Assembly: GCA_964415085.1 (NCBI GenBank)
Contig: CAYPYI010000009.1
Span: 1 to 39,178 of the forward strand
DNA: 39,178 nucleotides
Source of the DNA: CAYPYI01 sp964415085
GTDB taxonomy: Bacteria > Bacillota > Clostridia > Tissierellales > Tissierellaceae
Reading direction: 5' to 3'
Under the pieces are notes generated by a model, which saw only the letters and a program-made list of their open reading frames with translations, was not told where the DNA came from and did not search any database. This document shows, in pieces, positions 23,006-30,690 of this stretch; positions within the stretch are counted from its first letter, which is position 1, and every line of letters begins with the position of its first letter. A program made the translations under genes and the position numbers.

Positions 23006-23903
23006 TATAATCATCCTCCTTATATACTCCTGTAGCTTTAGCTAGTTCTATTGTTCTTCTTGCTCTATCAACAATAGGTGCGTCAATCATCTTTCCATTT
23101 ACTGCAATTACTCCTGAGCCTTTCTTTTCTGCTTCTTTTATTGCATCTATAATTCTAACTGCTTTTGTTATTTCATCTTTAGTAGGTTCGTATGCTTTAT
23201 GAACTATATCAATTTGTCCTGGATGGATTACTGATTTACCATCAAATCCTAGTTGTTTTATTAAGTTTACTTCATTTAATAAACCTTCATCATTGTTTAC
23301 ATCTGAGTAAACTGTATCAAATGCATAAACTCCTGCTGCTCTAGTAGCAAGTACTATATTTGTTCTAGCTGCTAAAAGTTCTATTCCATCTTTTGATCTT
23401 TTAGTTTTCATATTCGTAACAAAGTCCTCAGCTCCAAGTGCAACTCCCATAAGTCTATCACTTGCAGTAGCTATCTCATATGCATTTATTACTCCTAAAG
23501 GACTTTCTATTGCTGCCATAAGCCCTATTGTTCCATGGTCAAGTCCTATTTCTTTTTCTATTCTTGTAATTAAGTTATCTGCATCTATAACATCTTGAGC
23601 CGTATCTGTTTTTGGAAGTCTAATTATATCTACTCCAGCACGAACCATTGCTTCAAAGTCTGCAACTCCATATTCTGTATCTAGACTATTAACTCTTACT
23701 ACTGTTTCTGTATCACCATAATCTATTGTTTTTAATGCATTATATACTAAAAATCTAGCTGAATCTTTTTCATTTACAGAAACTGCATCTTCTAAGTCAA
23801 ACATAATTGAGTCAGATCCATATATGTGTCCATCTGTTATCATAGATGGATTATTTCCTGGTATAAACATCATAGTTCTTCTAAGTCTATTCATTCTATC
23901 CAT
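22998..23903 (-). CDS. citE: Citrate lyase beta subunit (citryl-ACP lyase)
   Basis: A 301-residue CitE of the HpcH/HpaI aldolase fold. It would cleave (S)-citryl-ACP to oxaloacetate and acetyl-ACP with Mg2+. Blocks: LRRTMMFIPGNNPSMI, SIMFDLEDAVSVNEKDSAR (metal-binding acid), VRVNSLDTEYG, IRLPKTDTAQDV, LMAAIESPLGV (conserved Glu), VALGAEDFVTN (metal Asp), FDTVYSDVNNDEGL and KQLGFDGKSVIHPGQI. Its ATG directly follows the citD stop, and its tail overlaps citF, so the three lyase genes are one coupled operon. Sequence is near E. coli CitE along its length, but a citramalyl-ACP lyase would look the same. Confidence 0.94.
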   Translation of the reverse strand: MDRMNRLRRTMMFIPGNNPSMITDGHIYGSDSIMFDLEDAVSVNEKDSARFLVYNALKTIDYGDTETVVRVNSLDTEYGVADFEAMVRAGVDIIRLPKTDTAQDVIDADNLITRIEKEIGLDHGTIGLMAAIESPLGVINAYEIATASDRLMGVALGAEDFVTNMKTKRSKDGIELLAARTNIVLATRAAGVYAFDTVYSDVNNDEGLLNEVNLIKQLGFDGKSVIHPGQIDIVHKAYEPTKDEITKAVRIIDAIKEAEKKGSGVIAVNGKMIDAPIVDRARRTIELAKATGVYKEDDYIG

Positions 23904-24194
23904 CTAATTTTCCTCCCAAGTATATTCTTTAACTTCTGCTGATCTATATATAGCTGTTGTAAGTCTTGCTTTTATTACATAATCAATAGCTCCCTTATCT
24001 ACAGCTTTAATTTTAACATTATCTATTTCATATCTCTTAAGTACGTCCATCATTAGTTCTCTGATTTGCTTTCCAAATTGTTTTTCTACAGAGCTTTCTA
24101 ATTCAATTTCAATTTTTCCATCACCTGGCTCTAACATTATTAGCATATCACTTGATTCTAATGTGCCTGCTACAGCTTTTTTCTTTAATTCCAT
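23904..24194 (-). CDS. citD: Citrate lyase gamma subunit (acyl carrier protein)
   Basis: A 96-residue CitD. The attachment serine for the phosphoribosyl-dephospho-CoA group is S14 in AVAGTLESSD, the same place as in Klebsiella CitD. ESSVEKQFGKQI and VKAVDKGAIDYVIKARLTTAIYRS follow the family closely. The start is ATG 24194, 6 bases after GGGGGG; an upstream extension would pass through the ribosome binding site and reach the operators. First gene of citDEF. Its promoter (24236-24264) has one operator in the spacer and one over the start site. Maturation needs citG/citX, absent here, so they must be elsewhere if the lyase is active. Confidence 0.94.
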   Translation of the reverse strand: MELKKKAVAGTLESSDMLIMLEPGDGKIEIELESSVEKQFGKQIRELMMDVLKRYEIDNVKIKAVDKGAIDYVIKARLTTAIYRSAEVKEYTWEEN

Positions 24195-24225
24195 TATTGT
24201 CCCCCCAAGTCTATGTTGCTTCCTT

Positions 24226-24276
24226 ATTGTATACAATTTTATATTGTTGTATACAATTTGTCAACCTTAAATACAA
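24226..24276 (-). promoter_or_regulatory. citDEF promoter with operators 20 bp apart
   Basis: TTGACA (24259-24264), 17-bp spacer, TAAAAT (24236-24241). A perfect TTGTATACAA lies in the spacer (24247-24256), and a second perfect copy overlaps the -10 end and start site (24227-24236). A third, TTAAATACAA (8 of 10 matching), lies upstream of the -35 at 24267-24276. Centres are exactly 20 bp apart. The layout matches the yfcC promoter at 27045-27102 in register. Likely bound by the GntR protein at 20732; its position points to repression. Confidence 0.85.
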
Positions 24277-24283
24277 TTTATAA

Positions 24284-24323
24284 TAAAATAATTACACCTA
24301 GTAAAAGCTCTTAGGTGTAATTA
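24284..24323 (-). terminator. Terminator of the yfcC-M20 operon
   Basis: A 12-bp stem TAATTACACCTA / TAGGTGTAATTA (24289-24300 with 24312-24323) followed by TTTTATTAT on the minus strand, 8 bp past the amidohydrolase stop. Confidence 0.85.
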
Positions 24324-24330
24324 TAATTAT

Positions 24331-25509
24331 TTATTTAATTTCTTCTTCAAGTCTCATTTTAAACTCTTCTTTAATTTCTTTAACTAAATCTTCATTCTTT
24401 ATTAAATCATAAGCTGTAGATGCTAATATTTTTGATGAATAAATTATAGCATCATGAGCTTGTTTAGTTTTTCCATATTCTAAGAATGTTTCTGTATGAG
24501 CTGGTGTACCTTCTGGTACAAATGCAATTCTTATACATGAGCCAGGTACTCTGTGAAGAACATTTCCAAAATCAGTAGATCCTGTTTTTTCTCTAGGAGC
24601 TCTTATTCTTGGAGCATCTACTAATTTGGCATTTTCCATTATAATATCATTTAACTTTAGAGCTGGTATTTTATTATCTACTTCTTTTTCTATAATAATA
24701 TTAACTTCAGTTTCAGTCATTAAAGCTGCACCATTTAGTATATTAGTAAATCTTTCTACTACCTCATCTAGGTAGGTTCTACTAAATGATCTTATATAAA
24801 ATCCTGCGCTTGTATATGCAGGTACTATATTTGCTGGAGTACCACCACTATCAATTATATTGTAATGAATCTTTACATCATCTCTTACATGCTCTCTTAA
24901 GAACTCTACTCCTTGGAATGCAAGTATCATAGCATCAAGTGAGCTTCTACCATCTTCTGGTTTAACAGCTGCATGTGAGTTTATTCCTTTGTATTCTACT
25001 TTTAATTTCGTTAAAGCTAAAGATTTAATATCTACTTGAGTTGCTCCACTACCATGCATCATAAGTGCTACATCAAGTTCTTCAAAAGTAAATCCTTTTT
25101 TAATTAACATTATTTTTCCACTAACACTTTCTTCAGCAGGAGTACCATAGATAACTATTTTATAGTTATCATCCTTTAACTCATCCTTAACAGCTTTTGC
25201 AGCTGATAAGATTGCTGGACTTTGCATATGGTGAGCACATGCATGTCCTAGTTTAGGTAGAGCATCATATTCTGTTAAAAAACCTATTGTTGGTCCACCT
25301 GTACCGCTAGTGTATGTTGCTCTAAATGCTGTTTCTATATCTCCTAGGTTTCTTTCAACTTCAAAACCTTCTTTTTCTAACCAGTTAGTTATTACTTCTA
25401 CTGCTTTAAATTCTTCAAGTCCTAATTCTGGGTTATCAAATATATAATCTGACATTTCTAATAGTTCTTTAGAATTTTTATCTATATTTAAATTTAATAT
25501 ATCTTTCAT
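24331..25509 (-). CDS. M20 family amidohydrolase (AbgB-like)
   Basis: A 392-residue M20D metallopeptidase of the aminobenzoyl-glutamate hydrolase/amidohydrolase group. It would cleave an amide bond of a small N-acyl or peptide-like substrate in the cytoplasm. Metal-site motifs: FLTEYDALPKLGHACAHHMQ (Asp-Ala and HAC/HH region, about residues 77-95), GTPAEES (catalytic Glu pair, about 122-128), ALMMHGS and the late STDFGNVLHRVPG and GTPAHTETF. The dimerisation lid lies at about 170-285. It follows the YfcC carrier by 34 bp, suggesting the carrier imports its substrate. The shared operator pattern with citrate lyase hints that the substrate or product is linked to citrate. The real substrate is unknown. 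Confidence 0.9.
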   Translation of the reverse strand: MKDILNLNIDKNSKELLEMSDYIFDNPELGLEEFKAVEVITNWLEKEGFEVERNLGDIETAFRATYTSGTGGPTIGFLTEYDALPKLGHACAHHMQSPAILSAAKAVKDELKDDNYKIVIYGTPAEESVSGKIMLIKKGFTFEELDVALMMHGSGATQVDIKSLALTKLKVEYKGINSHAAVKPEDGRSSLDAMILAFQGVEFLREHVRDDVKIHYNIIDSGGTPANIVPAYTSAGFYIRSFSRTYLDEVVERFTNILNGAALMTETEVNIIIEKEVDNKIPALKLNDIIMENAKLVDAPRIRAPREKTGSTDFGNVLHRVPGSCIRIAFVPEGTPAHTETFLEYGKTKQAHDAIIYSSKILASTAYDLIKNEDLVKEIKEEFKMRLEEEIK

Positions 25510-25543
25510 AGTAACCTCCTATTTTTATATTAAGGGATACTTC

Positions 25544-26935
25544 TTATTGATATTGTATTACATATGCAAACATTAATATTCCGCTTCCTAATAAAACCCA
25601 AAGTCCAAATAATTTACCCATGAATTTCATCCAACGATCATAAGTTATTCCTGTTGCTCCCAAGAATCCCATTAATGCTGAAGCATGTGGTAATACATAG
25701 TTACAGAATCCATCTCCAAATTTATATGCTAATACTGCTGTTTGTCTTGTTATTCCAGATACATCTGCTAAAGGTACCATAACAGGCATAACTACTGCTG
25801 CTTGTCCTGTTCCTGATGTTATAAATCCATTTACTATAATATTCATAATTAGCATCATTGGTGCTTTTAGAATATTTGGGAAAAATGATAATATATTTGC
25901 TAAGCTATAAACTACTGTGTCTAATACTTTTGCTTCTGATAATATTAAGGCTACTGCTGCTCCTAGACCCACTATAATTGCTGCAGATGTCATACCTTTT
26001 GCACCTTTTACAAAAGATGATGCTATCTTACTTGGTCCATATCCATAAGCAAAACCAGTTATTATACCCATCCACATAAAGCATACTGCTGTTTCTACTA
26101 ATCCCCATCCAAATTTTACAGCACCATACATTAATACTCCAAATGATGCTACGACTAATAATAATACTAAAGGATGTTTTTTCTCTAATTCAACTTGATT
26201 TTCTGCTACATCAAATGTCTGAACTCCTTCTGCTCCATAAAGAACACTTTTTGTAGGATCTAATTTAGTTTTTTCTGCATATCTTACTATATAAACTGCT
26301 GTTACTATATAAAAAAGAATGAAACTTACTATACGAAGTCCTATTCCTGAGTATGCTGTAAGTCCTGCTAATTCTTGAGCTACTGCTGTTGTTGGTGCTA
26401 ATATACCTGTTGAGAAACCAATTCCTACTCCTAGAAGTATCATTGCTACCCCAACGATTGCATCATATCCTAAAGTTGCTGCAAGCATTACTCCAAGTGG
26501 TGCAAATCCAACGAATTTGTTAGTTGATTGAGTTATTCCTATAAGTGCGAATACTAATAATATTGTTGGTATGAATATTTTTTCTTTACCTGCACTTTTG
26601 TGTGCTAGTTTTCCCGCATAAGCATGGAACATTCCTGTTGATAAAACTACTTCTAATGCTCCCCCTATTATTAATAATGGGAAAATTATATTTGCTTGTT
26701 TTTCAAGACCCTTCATTATAAAGTTTGGAATCTTCCAAAAAGGTATTGGGCTTGATTCTAATGTATGATAAGATTCACTATCTACCATTGTAAGACCTGT
26801 TTCTGTTTCAAATCTATCATATTCTCCTGCAGGTATTATGTACGTTAATGCTGATACAAAAATAAGTAACATAATAATTATTACATAAGAGTGCGGCATT
26901 TTAAAAGCTTTTTTATCTTTACTTTTTGTATTCAT
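25544..26935 (-). CDS. YfcC-family carrier (C4-dicarboxylate/arginine-type ion transporter superfamily)
   Basis: A 463-residue membrane protein with about 12 hydrophobic segments. The opening MPHSYVIIIMLLIFVSALTYIIPAGEYDR is the hallmark of the YfcC/ArcD-like family. Others are GITQSTNKFVGFAPLG, GFSTGILAPTTAVAQELAG, VNGFITSGTGQAAVVMPVMVPLAD and FGDGFCNYVLPHASALMGFLGA. Members carry amino acids, dipeptides or dicarboxylates, often by exchange; substrate cannot be read from sequence. It is co-transcribed with an M20 amidohydrolase, so an acylated amino acid or small peptide is plausible. AGGAGGAG lies 4 bases before the ATG. Its promoter carries the same 20-bp-phased operators as citDEF. Confidence 0.9.
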   Translation of the reverse strand: MNTKSKDKKAFKMPHSYVIIIMLLIFVSALTYIIPAGEYDRFETETGLTMVDSESYHTLESSPIPFWKIPNFIMKGLEKQANIIFPLLIIGGALEVVLSTGMFHAYAGKLAHKSAGKEKIFIPTILLVFALIGITQSTNKFVGFAPLGVMLAATLGYDAIVGVAMILLGVGIGFSTGILAPTTAVAQELAGLTAYSGIGLRIVSFILFYIVTAVYIVRYAEKTKLDPTKSVLYGAEGVQTFDVAENQVELEKKHPLVLLLVVASFGVLMYGAVKFGWGLVETAVCFMWMGIITGFAYGYGPSKIASSFVKGAKGMTSAAIIVGLGAAVALILSEAKVLDTVVYSLANILSFFPNILKAPMMLIMNIIVNGFITSGTGQAAVVMPVMVPLADVSGITRQTAVLAYKFGDGFCNYVLPHASALMGFLGATGITYDRWMKFMGKLFGLWVLLGSGILMFAYVIQYQ

Positions 26936-27044
26936 TTCTTCTCCTCCTAATTTTTTTATAATACTAATTACTATTTATGTTTATACTTTTAATGTATATC
27001 GTTTTCATATAAACAAAATTTCAATTTGGCCTAATTGTTATTTA

Positions 27045-27102
27045 TAGTATACAGTATCTTTTCTTTGTATGCAATATTATAATAATGTATACAATAAGTC
27101 AA
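27045..27102 (-). promoter_or_regulatory. yfcC-M20 promoter with three operators 20 bp apart
   Basis: TTGACT (27097-27102), 17-bp spacer, TAATAT (27074-27079). Sites: ATGTATACAA in the spacer (27085-27094), TTGTATGCAA over the -10/start (27065-27074) and TAGTATACAG downstream (27045-27054), with centres exactly 20 bp apart. The spacer and start sites hold the same relation to the promoter as in citDEF. The rest of the 340-bp gap to 27274 holds the HdeD-gene terminator, and I see no other feature. Confidence 0.85.
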
Positions 27103-27221
27103 GGAGATTTTTACGTAAATAAAAATTATTTTAATAAGTAAACTTCATATTTTGCATTTTATCTGTATTTATTACTTAACATCTAAGTAAAATATTTATT
27201 TTTTTAACTTTCTTTTATACA

Positions 27222-27264
27222 ATAAAAAAACAGCCTAATCAAGTTTATCTTAATTAGGCTGTTT
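27222..27264 (-). terminator. Terminator of the HdeD-like gene
   Basis: A 12-bp stem AAACAGCCTAAT / ATTAGGCTGTTT (27228-27239 with 27253-27264), then a T-run on the minus strand. Confidence 0.85.
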
Positions 27265-27274
27265 ATATTTTTGC

Positions 27275-28291
27275 TTAGTCTTTCCTGTTATCTTTTTCAA
27301 TATCATCTACTATTTTTTCTGTATCAATCTTATTTGAATGAGTATCTACAGTAAACTCATCCATTGTATTTTTTACATTATCAAATATATTTTCTTCAGA
27401 TCCTTTTTTTCTTAACTCATCTTTATCTATATTTTCATCTTTAGAGTCAACAGCAAAATCATCCATTGTATTTTTAACATTATCAAACACATTTTCTTCA
27501 GTTTCTTTTTTTACTACTTGGTCAATTTTTTCTTGTTTTATTCTTTGTTCTTCTTCTCTAATTCTTTGTTTTTCTTCTTTATCCCATTCTCTTTTTTGTT
27601 TTTCTCTTTCTTTTTGTTCTTTTTCCCATTCACGTTGTTCTTTTAATCTCTCTTTTTCTTCTCTTTCACGCTTTTGTTGTTCTTTACTTATTTCAACACC
27701 TTTTTTATATTTGTCATCTAAGATTTTTTCCATTTCTGATATATCTTCTACTATTTCTTTTGGTAATTTATCTAGAACTAAGAATGTTGATATATATACA
27801 GCACCATACATAATCATATTAATACCCGTTAACATAGATATATATAATACTCCTATTTCCGTTTCTTTAATTATTATATATCCAAATATTATTCCTATAG
27901 CACCATATATTAGTCCTAACCACCATCTTTGTAGCCTTACTCTTCGTAAGTCTATAGCTGATGCAATTGCTGATATACCACTGAATAACTGCCAAAATCC
28001 AAGTAGTAATACAAGTGCGTTTATTGTTGTTATATTATGACCTAAGATAAAAATTCCTAGTATAATATCTAAAAATGCACTTACTAAAAATCCACCTGTT
28101 CTAAATACTCTGTGGGTTAAATATCTTATTATTTTTAAAGCTCCTATTACAATTAATGATATTCCAATCCAATTTATTATTGTTATTGTACCTTCTATTG
28201 GATACACAAAAAAAGTAACTCCAGTTAATATAAGTGCAATTCCTATTAATAGTGATATCCATTTTGATTGTTTAAGTGATATTGATCTCAC
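27275..28291 (-). CDS. HdeD-like (DUF308) membrane protein with long charged coiled-coil tail
   Basis: A 338-residue protein. The first 180 residues form about six short membrane helices in the HdeD/DUF308 pattern (LLIGIALILTGVTFFVYP, IIRYLTHRVFRTGGFLVSAF, LLLGFWQLFSGISAIASAID). From about residue 195 a strongly charged Glu/Lys/Arg stretch (EREEKERLKEQREWEKEQKE type) should form a cytoplasmic coiled coil of about 65 residues. The tail then carries two copies of a 19-residue motif (EENxFDNVKNTMDxFxVDx) 34 residues apart. The start is GTG 28291, 6 bases after GGAGG; the upstream ATG lies before that site. HdeD proteins are linked to acid or envelope stress, but the added tail is unlike the basic family, so function is unknown. 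Single-gene unit. Confidence 0.75.
   Translation of the reverse strand: MRSISLKQSKWISLLIGIALILTGVTFFVYPIEGTITIINWIGISLIVIGALKIIRYLTHRVFRTGGFLVSAFLDIILGIFILGHNITTINALVLLLGFWQLFSGISAIASAIDLRRVRLQRWWLGLIYGAIGIIFGYIIIKETEIGVLYISMLTGINMIMYGAVYISTFLVLDKLPKEIVEDISEMEKILDDKYKKGVEISKEQQKREREEKERLKEQREWEKEQKEREKQKREWDKEEKQRIREEEQRIKQEKIDQVVKKETEENVFDNVKNTMDDFAVDSKDENIDKDELRKKGSEENIFDNVKNTMDEFTVDTHSNKIDTEKIVDDIEKDNRKD
27342..27500 (-). repeat. Two 57-bp in-frame repeats inside the HdeD-like gene
   Basis: Copies at 27342-27398 and 27444-27500, 102 bp apart, encode near-identical 19-residue segments with the core FDNVKNTMD. DNA differences are few, so the duplication is either recent or kept similar by selection. 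Confidence 0.85.
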
Positions 28292-28403
28292 ATTATCCCT
28301 CCTTATCATTATATAGAAAACTCCTTCTAATTAAGTGTATACCCCTATAAGATTAGTTACACACTATATGTTAATGTTTATTACAACTTAAAGGATATTT
28401 TTC

Positions 28404-28442
28404 ACAAAAAAAGACTCCTTATAAAATTTATAAGAAGTCTTT
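28404..28442 (-). terminator. Terminator of the ribose operon
   Basis: A 16-bp stem (28410-28425 with 28427-28442) with a wobble pair, then a run of T on the minus strand, 17 bp past the rbsB stop. Confidence 0.85.
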
Positions 28443-28459
28443 TGTAATATTCACTTTTA

Positions 28460-29419
28460 TTATTTAGTTACTAATTTTAATTCAACTGGAACACTTTCGT
28501 CTATAGTTTCGCCTTTTAAATATCTTACTGCAGCGTCTATACCCATTTCACCAATTAATTCTGGTTGTTGTGCAATTGTTGCTGCTAATTCTCCTGCTTC
28601 AACACTAGCTACTGCATCATCTGTTGCGTCAAAACCAACTACGATTATATCTCTTCCACTAGCTTTTATTGCTTCTAAAGCACCTAAAGCCATTTCATCA
28701 TTATGAGCAAATACTGCATCTATTTCTGGTTGAGATTGTAATATGTTTTCCATTACTTCTAATCCTTTAACTCTGTCAAAGTCAGCTGTTTGTTTTGCTA
28801 CAACTTTTAATTCAGTTCCTTCTATACCTTGGTTGAAACCTTCTCCTCTTTCTCTAGCCGCATTTGTTCCTGCTATACCTTCTAATTCAACAACATTTCC
28901 ACTTCCACCTAATTGTTCAATTATAAATTCTGCTGCCATTTTACCACCAGCAATATTATCTGATGCTATATATGATAATACATCTCCACCGTTTGCTGCT
29001 CTATCTACAGTGATTACTGGTATTCCTTCATCGTTTGCAAGCATAACACTATTTACTATAGCGTCTGAATCTGTTGGGTTAACTAATATTAAGTCAACTC
29101 CTCTTGTTATTAAGTCTTCCATGTTTGCTGCAGCTTTAGCTGAGTCATCTTGTGAATCTAATACTATTAATTCAATTCCTAATTCTTTTGCTTTTGCTTC
29201 TGCTCCGTTTTTAAGTGAAACGAAGAATGGGTTTGTTTGTGTTGAAATAACAAAACCTACTGTGAAATCTTCTTTTTCTCCTGCGTTACCTTCTGTTTCT
29301 GGTGCTTCAGTTTCTGGTGGTGTAACTTCTCCATCTTTATCTTTGTTTCCACATGCTGCTAATACTGAAACACTTAATACTAGTACTAATAATAATGCTA
29401 CAAATTTTTTGTTCTTCAT
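28460..29419 (-). CDS. rbsB: Ribose-type ABC transporter substrate-binding lipoprotein
   Basis: A 319-residue periplasmic-binding-protein-like I sugar receptor. It has a lipoprotein signal peptide with lipobox LAAC (Cys near residue 23), then an acidic Pro/Glu/Thr-rich linker (about 27-50) and the RbsB body: VGFVISTQTNPFFVSLKNGAE, VDRAANGGDVLSYIASDN, GTNAARERGEGF, FAHNDEMALGALEA and VVGFDATDDA. The ligand residues of RbsB (Asn, Phe, Phe in NPFF; Asp-Arg in VDR; Asn-Ala-Arg; Asn-Asp) are all there, so D-ribose is likely. Last gene of the operon, 28 bp after the ThuA-like gene, unlike the common order in which rbsB follows rbsC directly. Confidence 0.93.
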   Translation of the reverse strand: MKNKKFVALLLVLVLSVSVLAACGNKDKDGEVTPPETEAPETEGNAGEKEDFTVGFVISTQTNPFFVSLKNGAEAKAKELGIELIVLDSQDDSAKAAANMEDLITRGVDLILVNPTDSDAIVNSVMLANDEGIPVITVDRAANGGDVLSYIASDNIAGGKMAAEFIIEQLGGSGNVVELEGIAGTNAARERGEGFNQGIEGTELKVVAKQTADFDRVKGLEVMENILQSQPEIDAVFAHNDEMALGALEAIKASGRDIIVVGFDATDDAVASVEAGELAATIAQQPELIGEMGIDAAVRYLKGETIDESVPVELKLVTK

Positions 29420-29447
29420 AATCTTAACACCCCTTATAATTTTTATA

Positions 29448-30197
29448 TTAAATTTCTTTTGCTAACCATTTAACCATATTTGAAAAGAATACATCATAGC
29501 TTTCCCAAGCTAAGAATTCTGGACTTCCCCAGTGTGGAGAAATGTCACTTGCAAATGCAAATGTTCTTCCATTTTCATATTCTCTTGATGCCATAAATAC
29601 ATGATCTCTCTCACCTGTTGCTATTACATCTGCTTCAGGTATTTCAAATAACATATTATATCCTAAAAAATGTGGCCAATCTTCTTTTACCCCTTGTAAT
29701 ACTGGGTGAGATGGGTTTACAATTTTTGGATGAACTCCTTGTGGAGTTTCATATCTGTCATCTGTTTCTAACATTTTAATTGGTAAAATATCTGCTATAG
29801 ATGTATGTGCATATTTACCTTTTCCATCAATACCTTGGAAAGTCATATATCCACCCATCATTGCAAATCCTCCACCGGCTGCAACATACTCTTTTATTAG
29901 ATCTAATCTATTTGGCATTTTTTCGCCTTTTGAGAAAACTTCATCAGTTAGTAGTAATGTATTACTACCAATGTCGCTTAAAATTATAGCGTCGTAAGCT
30001 TTCATTTCCTCAAGAGTCGTTGGAAAGTCAGTAGCTGCTATATGACAAGGCATATAATCTACTTTAATATTATGTTTTTCTAAAGCCTCTATTAACCATT
30101 TACCACCTTCACCATACTTAGTTTCTGTAAACTGATCGAAACCTTTCATATGTGTTGAATGGATTACCCATGATTCTCCAGCTAATAAAACTTTCAT
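29448..30197 (-). CDS. ThuA/glutamine-amidotransferase-like protein in the ribose operon
   Basis: A 249-residue protein of the class I glutamine amidotransferase-like fold (DUF1355/ThuA relatives). Blocks: VLLAGESWVIHSTHMKGFDQF, YGEGGKWLIEALE, YDAIILSDIGSNTLLL, AAGGGFAMMGGYMTFQG and FASDISPHWGSPEFLAW. The nucleophile elbow that carries Cys in true glutaminases reads FAMMGGY here, so it is not expected to hydrolyse glutamine. The start is taken at ATG 30197 before the conserved KVLLAGESW; a TTG at 30206 is nearer the AAGGGGG site and is an alternative. It sits between rbsD and rbsB in one operon, so a role with ribose or a related sugar is likely, but the reaction is unknown. Confidence 0.78.
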   Translation of the reverse strand: MKVLLAGESWVIHSTHMKGFDQFTETKYGEGGKWLIEALEKHNIKVDYMPCHIAATDFPTTLEEMKAYDAIILSDIGSNTLLLTDEVFSKGEKMPNRLDLIKEYVAAGGGFAMMGGYMTFQGIDGKGKYAHTSIADILPIKMLETDDRYETPQGVHPKIVNPSHPVLQGVKEDWPHFLGYNMLFEIPEADVIATGERDHVFMASREYENGRTFAFASDISPHWGSPEFLAWESYDVFFSNMVKWLAKEI

Positions 30198-30231
30198 ACT
30201 AAGCAATACCCCCTTTTAATTTACCTATTTA

Positions 30232-30630
30232 TTAGAATAAAACACCTGATTTTAAAATAATGTTACTATAAGGTGTGAATTCCCCTGTTCTTATTACTGC
30301 CTTACAATTTTTTGAAAGTTCTTGAAGTTCTATATGTGGAATTTCTACTAATTCAAATTCTCCACCTACAGCTTCATCTACTTCTTTTCTCATTTCTGGA
30401 CTAATTTCTTTCATTTCAACATCTATAATTCCTTGTTCTATATGAAGTTCAGTCATTATAGCTTTTAATGTTTCTACAAATCCTGGAACTCCTTTAATTA
30501 AAGCTAAATCAATTAGCTGAACTCCCTTTGGTACAGGCATTCCTGCATCTCCTATTAAAATAGTATCATGATGAGCCATCTCTGCTATAAGTTTTGAAAG
30601 TTCACCATGTAAAAGACCTATCTTTTTCAA
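30232..30630 (-). CDS. rbsD: D-ribose pyranase, complete copy
   Basis: A 132-residue RbsD, normal length. It interconverts pyranose and furanose forms of ribose for the kinase. It begins KKIGLLHGELSKLIAEMAHHD and holds ILIGDAGMPVPKG (catalytic His/Asp region), LIDLALIKGVPGF, and the closing KAVIRTGEFTPYSNIILKSGV with the conserved Tyr-Ser-Asn. The start is TTG 30630, 9 bases after AAGGAG; the ATG at 30639 directly abuts that site. Just before it, separated by one base, ends a second rbsC whose body is lost in the gap. It is a different copy from the rbsD fragment at 30701-30756. Confidence 0.9.
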   Translation of the reverse strand: MKKIGLLHGELSKLIAEMAHHDTILIGDAGMPVPKGVQLIDLALIKGVPGFVETLKAIMTELHIEQGIIDVEMKEISPEMRKEVDEAVGGEFELVEIPHIELQELSKNCKAVIRTGEFTPYSNIILKSGVLF

Positions 30631-30631
30631 A

Positions 30632-30690
30632 CTAACCATCTCCTTGATTTTTATTTTGTTTTCTATCCAATAATACTGCCGCAAGTATTA
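30632..30690 (-). CDS. rbsC: C-terminal end of a second ribose permease (rest hidden by the gap)
   Basis: Reading left from the N gap, one frame gives ILAAVLLDRKQNKNQGDG and a TAG stop. It closely matches the end of the complete rbsC at 30809 (ILVAVLLDKKEKEN), but is not the same DNA. The frame runs into the N bases. Its stop lies one base before the rbsD start, the usual rbsC-rbsD junction. It therefore looks like the tail of a real second rbsC whose remainder is in unsequenced DNA, rather than a decayed fragment. Confidence 0.75.

Noticed and set aside
22998..23014. ATG at 23014 as the citF start.
   Set aside because: It directly abuts the GGAGG site, leaving no spacing. The TTG at 23005 has a 9-base spacing and agrees better with a coupled citE-citF junction.
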